Positions 43,147 through 49,633 of a stretch of DNA of 49,633 nucleotides are shown piece by piece. A program made the translations under genes and the position numbers. Below the pieces are notes generated by a model, which was given only the letters and a program-made list of their open reading frames with translations, did no database searches and was not told the DNA's origin. The stretch is taken from positions 1 to 49,633 of the forward strand of contig JAJUJF010000002.1 in assembly GCA_029265455.1 (NCBI GenBank), written 5' to 3'. Source of the DNA: Paracoccaceae bacterium. GTDB lineage: Bacteria > Pseudomonadota > Alphaproteobacteria > Rhodobacterales > Rhodobacteraceae. Positions within the stretch are counted from its first letter, which is position 1. The number at the start of each line of letters is the position of its first letter.

Positions 43147-44991
43147 ATGCGCATTCCCCTCCCCACCACCGCCCTCCTGCTGGCAACCGCCGCGACGCCG
43201 GTCCTCGCCCCGCACGCGTCGGCGCAGACATTCCGCCTCGACGAGATCGTCGTCATCGCCCATCGCACGCCCACCGAGGCCGCGCGCACCGGGACCTCGG
43301 TCACGGTGGTGGAACGCCCCGCCCTTGCCGCGGCCGGCGGCGACAGCGTCGGCGAGGTTCTCGCGCGCCAGCCCGGTCTCCATTTTCACCAGAATGGCGG
43401 GCAGGGGCAGGTCTCGGGCTTCTCGCTGCGCGGCCTGCCGCAGGCCTACGTGCCGGTCCATGTCGACGGGATCGAGATCAGCGAACCCTCCAGCCCCCAG
43501 CCCCTCGCCTCGCTCTCCGGGCTGCCGGCGCGTGCCTTCGACCGGGTCGAGGTGCTGAAGGGGAGCCAGTCGGCGCTCTGGGGCGGCCGCGCGGTCGGCG
43601 GTGTCATCAGCCTCGAGACGACGGCGCCGGAGCGCGACGGCTTCTCGGGCGAGATCCGCTCGGAGGCGGGGAGCTACGGCACGGTGGGCGGCACGCTCGG
43701 CCTCGGCGTCGCGGGGGACGGCGGCGACATCAGGTTCATCCTCGACAGTCTCACCACCGACGGTTTCTCCGCCGCCGACGAGGCGGACGGCAACAGCGAG
43801 GATGACGGCTACCGGCGGCGGCGGCTCTCCTTCTCCGGCAATCTCTATCCGAGCGAGACGCTGCGGCTCTTCGCCTCGGGCTTCATCAACGACGAGGAGG
43901 GGGAATACGACGCGGCCTTTCCCTTCGCGGATTCCGACGACCGGTTCGAGATCCGCAGCCGCGGCCTGCGCGCCGGCGGCGAGATCGGCATCGGCGCCAC
44001 GCGGCATACCCTTTCCGCGAGCTGGTTCGACATCGAACGCTCGTTCTTCGGCCCGAACGCCTTCGGCGGCCCTTCGACCGGCGAGCGGCTCACCTTCGAC
44101 TACCTGGGCGAAGTCGAACTCACGCCGGAGATCAGCCTCATCGGCGGTGCCGACCATCGGCGGGAGCGGGCGGTCAACGACGACGACACCAGCCGGGCGT
44201 GGCTCACGGGCGCGTTCCTGCAGGGCACGTACAGCCGTGGCGGCACCACGCTTTCCGCCGCCCTGCGCCAGGACGAGCATTCGGAATTCGGCGGCCACAC
44301 CACCGGGCGAATCACGGCTGCCCACGAATTCCCGACCGGGACGGTGCTGCGCGCCTCGCTCGGCACCGGCTTCCGCCCGCCGTCGCTCTACGAGCTCTTC
44401 AGCCAGTACGGCAATCCTGACCTCGAGCCGGAGACGAGCCTGAGCTACGAGGTCGGGATCGAGCAGATCCTCGCCGAGGGCCGCGGGCGGGCGGGGGCGA
44501 CGCTGTTCCGGGTGGAGGTGGACGACCTCATCCTCTTCGATTCCGCCTGCAATCCACCCTTCGGCTGCTATGCTCAGGCAACGGGAGGCACCAGCGTCAG
44601 CGACGGGCTGGAACTGTTTGCCGATTACATGGTGACGGATGTCATCACCGTGAGCGCGAGCTACACCTATACGGACGCGGAACAGGCGGAGAATGGCGGC
44701 AGCATCCGCCGCTCGCGCGTGCCGCGCCACGATCTCGCCCTCGGGATCGACGCGGAATGGGAGGGCCGGTTCGGCTTCGGCGTCGAGGTCAGGCGGGTGG
44801 AGGACACGGTGGAGAACGGGCTGCCGCTCGACGACTACACGCTCGTCGGGGCGCGGGCGCATTATGTCCTGAGCGAGACGGCGGAAATCACGCTGCGCGC
44901 CGAGAACCTGCTCGACAGCGACTACCAGGTGGCGCGGGGCTACGGGACGGCGGGACGTTCGGCCTATCTCGGCCTCGTCGCGCGGTTCTGA
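43147..44991 (+). CDS. btuB: TonB-dependent cobalamin receptor BtuB
   Basis: 614 residues from the ATG at 43147 (GGAGG nine bases upstream). The signal peptide ends at about 27 (LAPHASAQ). The TonB box is near LDEIVVIAH. The plug domain reads GDSVGEVLARQPGLHFHQNG and VEVLKGSQSALWGGRAVGGV, and the 22-strand barrel ends with an aromatic residue (LVARF). Plug motifs and size fit vitamin B12 receptors. It lies directly behind a B12 riboswitch and in front of btuFCD. Outer membrane. Confidence 0.94.
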   Translation: MRIPLPTTALLLATAATPVLAPHASAQTFRLDEIVVIAHRTPTEAARTGTSVTVVERPALAAAGGDSVGEVLARQPGLHFHQNGGQGQVSGFSLRGLPQAYVPVHVDGIEISEPSSPQPLASLSGLPARAFDRVEVLKGSQSALWGGRAVGGVISLETTAPERDGFSGEIRSEAGSYGTVGGTLGLGVAGDGGDIRFILDSLTTDGFSAADEADGNSEDDGYRRRRLSFSGNLYPSETLRLFASGFINDEEGEYDAAFPFADSDDRFEIRSRGLRAGGEIGIGATRHTLSASWFDIERSFFGPNAFGGPSTGERLTFDYLGEVELTPEISLIGGADHRRERAVNDDDTSRAWLTGAFLQGTYSRGGTTLSAALRQDEHSEFGGHTTGRITAAHEFPTGTVLRASLGTGFRPPSLYELFSQYGNPDLEPETSLSYEVGIEQILAEGRGRAGATLFRVEVDDLILFDSACNPPFGCYAQATGGTSVSDGLELFADYMVTDVITVSASYTYTDAEQAENGGSIRRSRVPRHDLALGIDAEWEGRFGFGVEVRRVEDTVENGLPLDDYTLVGARAHYVLSETAEITLRAENLLDSDYQVARGYGTAGRSAYLGLVARF

Positions 44992-44993
44992 CC

Positions 44994-45935
44994 ATGCGCC
45001 GCATTGTCGCGATCCTGACCGCGGCCTTCCTTGCGGGGAGCATGCCGGGACCGGCCGGGACCATGGCCGCAGCGGATGCGGCCGGTTCCGGCGGCGGGGC
45101 GGAGCCGCCATCCGCGAATGCCGGAACCGGGGCGGTCGCGCGGCCGGCGCGGGTCGTCTCGACCAATCTCTGCACCGATCTCCTGGCGCTGCTGCTCGCC
45201 GAACCCGGCCAGCTCGTCTCCGTGAGCCATGTCGTGCATGACCCGGTGGCCTCGCCGCTCCACCAGATGGCAGGCGCGATCCCGGAAAATCACGGCGCGG
45301 CGGAGGAGATCCACCTGCTCGCGCCGGATCTCGTGCTGGCGGGGGAATGGGACGATCCGGTGCCGCTCGCGATGCTGGAGTCGCTCGGCATCCGGGTCGA
45401 GCGCTTCCCGATCGAGCGCGACTTCGACGACGCGCGGGCGAACATCCGGCGGGTGGCGGCGCTCCTCGGCGTGCCGGAACGCGGGGAAGCGGCGGTGGCG
45501 GAACTCGATGCGGGGCTGGCGGATGAGAAGGCGCCGCCATGGCACGAGCGGCCGGTGGCGGTGGTCCTCGGCGCCGGTTCCTGGACATCGGGCGCGGGAA
45601 CGCTGACGGACGCCGTGCTGGCGGCGGCGGGGTTTCGTAATCTTGCGGCGGAGCGCGGGATCAGCGGCATGGGCAGGCTGTCGCTCGAGGAGCTGCTGCT
45701 TGCCCAGCCGGACCTGATCATCGTGGGCGATACCTACGGCACGCCGGCGCTGGCGGAGGAGCGGCTCCGGCATCCGGCGGCGCGCGGCCTCGGCAGGACG
45801 CGCCGGGTGGCGATGCCGGACAATCTCTGGACCTGCGGAACGCCGCTCCTTGCCGAGGCGGTGGCGATGCTGCGCGCCGAGGCGCGCGCCCTCGCGACGG
45901 AGAGGGCGAACCTGGCCGGACGGGGCGGACGATGA
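44994..45935 (+). CDS. btuF: Periplasmic cobalamin-binding protein BtuF
   Basis: 313 residues from the ATG at 44994, two bases after the btuB stop. The signal peptide is within the first 28 residues (IVAILTAAFLAGSMPGPAGT), followed by a Gly/Ala/Pro-rich linker to about residue 50. The fold III binding-protein domain begins RVVSTNLCTDLLALLLAEPG and includes IPENHGAAEEIHLLAPDLVL and LSLEELLLAQPDLIIVGDTY. It delivers B12 to BtuCD. The linker is longer than usual. Confidence 0.9.
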   Translation: MRRIVAILTAAFLAGSMPGPAGTMAAADAAGSGGGAEPPSANAGTGAVARPARVVSTNLCTDLLALLLAEPGQLVSVSHVVHDPVASPLHQMAGAIPENHGAAEEIHLLAPDLVLAGEWDDPVPLAMLESLGIRVERFPIERDFDDARANIRRVAALLGVPERGEAAVAELDAGLADEKAPPWHERPVAVVLGAGSWTSGAGTLTDAVLAAAGFRNLAAERGISGMGRLSLEELLLAQPDLIIVGDTYGTPALAEERLRHPAARGLGRTRRVAMPDNLWTCGTPLLAEAVAMLRAEARALATERANLAGRGGR

Positions 45936-46924
45936 CGCCGCAGCGGCTGGTCCTGCCACTTCTCGGCGCCGTGACGCTGGCGCTTTTCGTCGCTAGCCTG
46001 CTCCTTGGCCCGGCGGGCGCACCGGCCGGGCGGAGCCTCGCCGCGCTGCTGACCGGCGACAATCCTGCCCTTGCCCTCGTCATGCGCGAGATCCGGCTGC
46101 CGCGGGCGCTTCTCGGCCTCGGGATCGGCGCGGCGCTCGGCCTCGCGGGGGCGGCGCTTCAGGGATATCTGCGCAACCCGCTGGCCGAGCCCGGCCTCCT
46201 CGGCGTCTCGGCCGCGGCGGCGCTCGGCGCGGTGCTCGCCTTCTATACCGGCCTCGCCGCGCTCCTTCCGCTCGCGCTGCCGCTGATGGCGCTCGGCGGC
46301 GCCTTTGCCGCCACGTTGCTGGTGGTCGGTCTCGCGGGAGTGGCGGGCGGCGCCCTGACGCTGATCCTCGCCGGAGTCGCCGTTTCCTCGCTCGCGGGCG
46401 CGCTCACCTCGCTCGTCCTCAACCTCTCGCCGAATCCCTTCGCGGCGTCCGAGATCATGTTCTGGCTCCTCGGCTCGCTCGCGGACCGGTCGTGGATGCA
46501 TGTGACCCTCGCCGGACCGTTCATCCTCGCCGGCATGGGGCTCCTCCTCCTGCTCGCGCGCGACCTCGAGGCGCTGACGCTCGGGGAGGATGCGGCACGC
46601 AGCCTCGGCATCCCGCTCGGCCGCACCCGCGCGCTCGCGCTCGGCGGCACGGCGGCGGCGGTGGGCGCGGGGGTTGCCGTCGCGGGGGCGATCGGCTTCG
46701 TCGGCCTCGTGGTGCCGCACCTGCTGCGGCCCGTCGTCGGCCATTCACCGTCCCGGCTGCTGCCGGCGGCAGCTCTCGGCGGCGCATCCTTCCTGCTTGC
46801 CGCCGATGTCGCGGCGCGGCTCATCGCGCCCGAACGCGACCTCAAGCTCGGCGTGCTCACGGCGCTTGTCGGCGCGCCCTTCTTCCTGCGACTCGTCTGG
46901 ACGACGCGGCGGAGGCTCGCGTGA
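45932..46924 (+). CDS. btuC: Cobalamin ABC transporter permease BtuC
   Basis: A 330-residue FecCD-family permease with about ten membrane segments. Family signatures are REIRLPRALLGLGIGAALGL, GAALQGYLRNPLAEPGLLGV, FWLLGSLADRSW and GAIGFVGLVVPHLLRPVVGH. The start overlaps btuF by ATGA and the end overlaps btuD by GTGA, so the four-gene operon is translationally coupled throughout. Confidence 0.94.
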   Translation: MTPQRLVLPLLGAVTLALFVASLLLGPAGAPAGRSLAALLTGDNPALALVMREIRLPRALLGLGIGAALGLAGAALQGYLRNPLAEPGLLGVSAAAALGAVLAFYTGLAALLPLALPLMALGGAFAATLLVVGLAGVAGGALTLILAGVAVSSLAGALTSLVLNLSPNPFAASEIMFWLLGSLADRSWMHVTLAGPFILAGMGLLLLLARDLEALTLGEDAARSLGIPLGRTRALALGGTAAAVGAGVAVAGAIGFVGLVVPHLLRPVVGHSPSRLLPAAALGGASFLLAADVAARLIAPERDLKLGVLTALVGAPFFLRLVWTTRRRLA

Positions 46925-47697
46925 GCCTGCTCGCCCTCGACCGGCTCACCGTGCGCCGCGGGCCCTGCCCGGTGGTGGACGACGTGAGTTTCGCGATCAG
47001 GGCGGGCGAGGTCGTCGGGCTGATCGGCCCGAACGGCGCCGGCAAGACCACGCTGATGCGCGCCTGCCTCGGCCTGATCCCGGCCGAGGGGCGCGTGGCG
47101 ATCACCGGCCGGCCGCTTGCGGAGCTTGCACCCGCCGAACGCGCGCGCATTGTCGCCTACCTGCCGCAGGAGCGCGAGATCGCCTGGCCGATCACGGTCG
47201 AGGCGCTCGTGGCGCTCGGGCGTCATCCCCACCGCCGCCCCGGCGCGCGGCTGTCTGCCGCCGATCGCGCCGCGGTCGAGACCGCGCTCGAGATGGCCGA
47301 GGTCTCCGCCTTCCGCACTCGCCCGGCGACGGAGCTTTCGGGCGGCGAGCGGGCGCGGGTGCTGATGGCCCGCGCGCTTGCGCAGGAGGCGCCGCTCCTC
47401 CTCGCCGACGAGCCGGTGGCGGGCCTCGATCCCGCCCATGCCCTCGACCTGATGGAGACGCTGGGGCATCTCGGCGCGGAGGGGAAGGCGGTGCTCGTCT
47501 CGCTGCACGATCTCACGCTTGCGGCACGGCACTGCACGCGGCTCGTCCTGCTCCGCGCCGGCCGGCTCCTCGCCGAGGGCCCGCCGGAGGCGGTGCTGAG
47601 CCCCGCCACCCTCGCCGCCGCCTATGGGGTGAGCGCCTTCCACGCCGCCGACGCGCGCGGGCCGATCGTGGTGCCGACGGGACGGATCCGGCCCTGA
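46921..47697 (+). CDS. btuD: Cobalamin ABC transporter ATPase BtuD
   Basis: 258 residues from the GTG at 46921, within the btuC stop (GTGA). Walker A is GPNGAGKTT, the Q loop YLPQEREIAWPITV, signature ELSGGERARVLMARAL, Walker B LLLADEPVAGLDPAHA and switch His in VSLHDLTLAARHC. It energises BtuC in the inner membrane. The operon carries no B12-processing genes beyond uptake. Confidence 0.94.
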   Translation: MSLLALDRLTVRRGPCPVVDDVSFAIRAGEVVGLIGPNGAGKTTLMRACLGLIPAEGRVAITGRPLAELAPAERARIVAYLPQEREIAWPITVEALVALGRHPHRRPGARLSAADRAAVETALEMAEVSAFRTRPATELSGGERARVLMARALAQEAPLLLADEPVAGLDPAHALDLMETLGHLGAEGKAVLVSLHDLTLAARHCTRLVLLRAGRLLAEGPPEAVLSPATLAAAYGVSAFHAADARGPIVVPTGRIRP

Positions 47698-47850
47698 ACC
47701 GGAGCGCGGCGCGATCCGGACAGCGTGGGGAACCCGGGCCGGGATGACTGCGGGAGTGTCGGAATGGTCGCAATCCGTCACTTCGCGCCTGCGCCCGGGC
47801 CCGGCAGGAGACGAACGACCGGAATCAGCCGGTGACAGCGTCCGCGCGGC

Positions 47851-49290
47851 TCAGCGCCGCGCGTCACGGATGGCGGGATGAAGGGCGCGGAAACGGGCAA
47901 GCCCCTCGGCGTAAGCCGGTGCGAGGGCAGGATCGGGCACGATCGTGCGGGCGATCTCCGGCGGGCGGCAGATCTCGAGCGGGTCGGCGCCTTCCGCCGC
48001 GCAGAGGCCGAGCCGCGCCGCGCCGAGGGCGGCACCGGCTTCGCCATCGGCCGGCAGGTCGATCGGCCGGTCGAGGACACTCGCGACGATCCCGAGCCAG
48101 GCCTCCGACCGCGCGCCCCCGCCCACCGCGATCGCCCGCTCGAAATCCGTGCCTGCCTCCGCCAGCGCCGCCCTGCAGTCGGCAAGGGCGTAGGCCACCC
48201 CCTCCATCACCGCCTGCGCGAGGTCGGCGCTCCCGTGCGTCCGGGCAAGCCCGGTGAAACTCGCCCGTGCCGAGGCATCGTTGTGGGGTGTGCGCTCGCC
48301 CGAGAGATAGGGAAGGAAGATCACCTCCGATGGCCGTCCGGGCCGTACCGACGCCGCGAGATCGGCCGCGCTCCGGCCGGTGACCCCGGCGAGCCATTCG
48401 AGGCTGTCCGCCGCGGAGAGGATCACGCCCATCTGGTGCCATGTGCCGGGAAGGGCATGGGCAAAGGCATGGACCGCGCCATCGGTATTCGGCGCGAAGG
48501 CGGCGGTCGCGACGAAGAGGACGCCCGAGGTCCCGAGCGAGACGAAGGCCGTGCCCGGGCGTACCACCCCCATGGCGCAGGCGGTGGCCGCGTTGTCGCC
48601 CGCTCCGCCCGCCACCGGCACCTCGCCGCAGCCCCATTCGCGGGCGAGTTCGGGACGGAGCGTGCCCGAGACCTCGATCCCCTCGACGAGGCGTGGCATC
48701 TGCGCGCGGTTCATGCCGCTCGCCTCGAGGAGATCGTCCGACCAGTCGCGCGCCGCCACGTCGAGCCAGAGGGTGCCCGAGGCGTCCGACATGTCGGAGA
48801 CATGATGGCCGGTCAGGCGGAAGCGGATGTAGTCCTTCGGCAGGAGCACGGTCGAGACATGGGCGAAGATCCGCGGCTCGTGATGGCGCATCCACTGCAG
48901 CTTCGGTGCGGTGAAGCCCGGCATGGCGATATTGCCGGAGATCGCCCGGCTCTCCGGGCAGGCCGCCTCGATCTCGGCGCATTCCGCCGCGGCGCGGCCG
49001 TCGTTCCACAAGATGGCCGGGCGCAGCACCCGGTCGTCGGCATCGAGGCAGACCGCGCCGTGCATCTGGCCGGAGAGGCCGATGCCGCGAAGCCCGGCGA
49101 GCGGCGCCCCGAGTGCGGCAACCGCCGCCTGCGTCGCCCGCCACCAGTCCTCCGGGTCCTGCTCCGACCAGCCGGGCTGCGGCCGCGACACCGTGAGGGG
49201 CGCGGATGCGGAGGCGACGGGATGCCGGTCGCGCCCGATCAGCACCGCCTTGACCGAGGACGTGCCGATATCGATGCCGAGACAGGTCAT
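47851..49290 (-). CDS. xylB: Xylulokinase
   Basis: 479 residues from the ATG at 49290 (GGGGGAGAAAGCC upstream). FGGY-family kinase: phosphate-1 motif LGIDIGTSSVKAVLIG, GIGLSGQMHGAVCLD, ILWNDGRAAAECAE, and the family signatures at ALPGTWHQMGVILSAADSLE and IAVGGGARSEAWLGIVASVL. The MHGAV segment with WNDGR is characteristic of XylB rather than glycerol kinase. It phosphorylates D-xylulose for the pentose phosphate pathway. It faces btuD across 153 bp and is downstream of a partially visible gene, probably in one sugar-catabolic operon. Confidence 0.93.
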   Translation of the reverse strand: MTCLGIDIGTSSVKAVLIGRDRHPVASASAPLTVSRPQPGWSEQDPEDWWRATQAAVAALGAPLAGLRGIGLSGQMHGAVCLDADDRVLRPAILWNDGRAAAECAEIEAACPESRAISGNIAMPGFTAPKLQWMRHHEPRIFAHVSTVLLPKDYIRFRLTGHHVSDMSDASGTLWLDVAARDWSDDLLEASGMNRAQMPRLVEGIEVSGTLRPELAREWGCGEVPVAGGAGDNAATACAMGVVRPGTAFVSLGTSGVLFVATAAFAPNTDGAVHAFAHALPGTWHQMGVILSAADSLEWLAGVTGRSAADLAASVRPGRPSEVIFLPYLSGERTPHNDASARASFTGLARTHGSADLAQAVMEGVAYALADCRAALAEAGTDFERAIAVGGGARSEAWLGIVASVLDRPIDLPADGEAGAALGAARLGLCAAEGADPLEICRPPEIARTIVPDPALAPAYAEGLARFRALHPAIRDARR

Positions 49291-49343
49291 GGCTTTCTCC
49301 CCCGCCACTCCCTTCCGGACGACGGTCGGAAAGGAACTTCAGG

Positions 49344-49367
49344 GCCCGGCCCCGGCACGGGGCCTCC
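49344..49367 (-). repeat. GC-rich hairpin shared with the lolC upstream region
   Basis: CCCGGCCCCGGCACGGGGCC plus TCCG matches 15583-15606 at 23 of 24 bases. GGCCCCG/CGGGGCC forms a stem with a 2-3 base loop. It sits between xylB and the gene upstream of it. The shared sequence may be a small dispersed hairpin element or chance in GC-rich DNA. The remainder of 49291-49529 shows nothing I can assign. Confidence 0.4.
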
Positions 49368-49529
49368 GACAGGGAATCCCCGGAGGAACCCGCAGGGACC
49401 GCGACATGCCGCAGGGCCTCGTTGCGACTCCTTCCCGCGCAGGACGAGTGAACCAGCCTCCAGCCCGGTTTTCAATGATCCCCATGCAGGTCCCGGTTCT
49501 TCGTGAACCGGCCCTCGCCGTGAGGGTCG

Positions 49530-49633
49530 TCAGGCGGTGGTGGCTTCTGCCTCGAGTATCGCCAGAAGCCGCTCCGCCTCGGTCTCGGTCGGCGTGAGGC
49601 TGTCACGGTTCTCGCCGGGGTAGAAACGGGCGC
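49530..49633 (-). CDS. 3' end of an unidentified gene upstream of xylB
   Basis: A frame entering from the right edge reads ARFYPGENRDSLTPTETEAE, then RLLAILEAEATTA and a stop (TGA at 49532-49530). The codon pattern is GC3-rich and the residues look like a genuine soluble C-terminus. It is on the same strand as xylB, 239 bp upstream, so it is possibly a sugar- or polyol-catabolic gene. I do not recognise the family from 33 residues. Confidence 0.5.
   Translation of the reverse strand, partial: ARFYPGENRDSLTPTETEAERLLAILEAEATTA

Overview
The window is about 49.6 kb of GC-rich (roughly 68-70 percent) chromosomal DNA from an alphaproteobacterium, most likely of the order Rhodobacterales. The pointers are the order lnt-corC-ybeY-phoH-miaB with a Ros/MucR regulator nearby, hdaA beside ppk/ppx, a rimP-nusA-ylxR-infB operon whose YlxR carries an L7Ae-like tail, a GNAT gene between hslV and hslU, and a short-chain-fatty-acyl (ScfR) type regulator. 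Almost everything is core gene content. I see no insertion sequence, prophage, CRISPR array, rRNA or tRNA gene.

Layout. 1-1.3 kb: a flagellar corner (a FliK-like fragment running off the left edge, divergent from flgJ-flgN). 1.3-9.2 kb, mostly minus strand: trmB, an XRE regulator, lnt, corC, ybeY, phoH, miaB and mucR, with a 24-codon membrane-peptide gene on the plus strand between phoH and miaB. 9.5-12.6 kb: a cation diffusion facilitator facing an M3 oligopeptidase. 12.7-24.2 kb, minus strand: a lipoprotein, lolD, lolC/E, proS, ppx, ppk, hdaA, perM and nadK. 24.4-30.2 kb, minus strand: infB, ylxR, nusA and rimP behind a terminator-like leader, then a 61-residue membrane protein. 30.3-35.4 kb: an ScfR-type regulator divergent from sgaA-mtkA-mtkB, a partial serine-cycle module. 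35.8-39.5 kb: an amidohydrolase-purine nucleoside phosphorylase pair, a quinone oxidoreductase and a small membrane protein. 39.5-42.4 kb: hslU, GNAT, hslV and a VanZ-like protein. 42.8-47.7 kb: an adenosylcobalamin riboswitch driving btuB-btuF-btuC-btuD. 47.9-49.6 kb: xylB and the 3' end of an unidentified gene.

How the genes work together: outer-membrane lipoprotein maturation and export (Lnt, LolCDE), polyphosphate metabolism (Ppk, Ppx), control of DnaA (HdaA), translation and ribosome assembly (RimP, NusA, YlxR, IF2, ProRS, MiaB, TrmB, YbeY), C1/C2 assimilation (SgaA, MtkAB, probably under the ScfR regulator) and B12 uptake (BtuBFCD). Serine-cycle and ethylmalonyl-CoA metabolism depend on B12 enzymes, so the last two may be linked physiologically, although nothing here shows co-regulation.

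Most interesting non-gene structure: (1) a dispersed intergenic repeat of about 83 bp, present three times (15.66, 37.96 and 42.45-42.53 kb), with a conserved 5' box, a fixed 51-nt spacing to an identical 20-nt core and a GCGTGGGC/GCCCACGC hairpin; (2) a string of hairpins of about 220 nt between ppx and proS that looks like an uncatalogued structured RNA; (3) an intrinsic terminator placed just in front of the rimP start codon, suggesting attenuation; (4) a structured leader in front of the XRE gene; (5) an orphan strong terminator between mtkB and the amidohydrolase.
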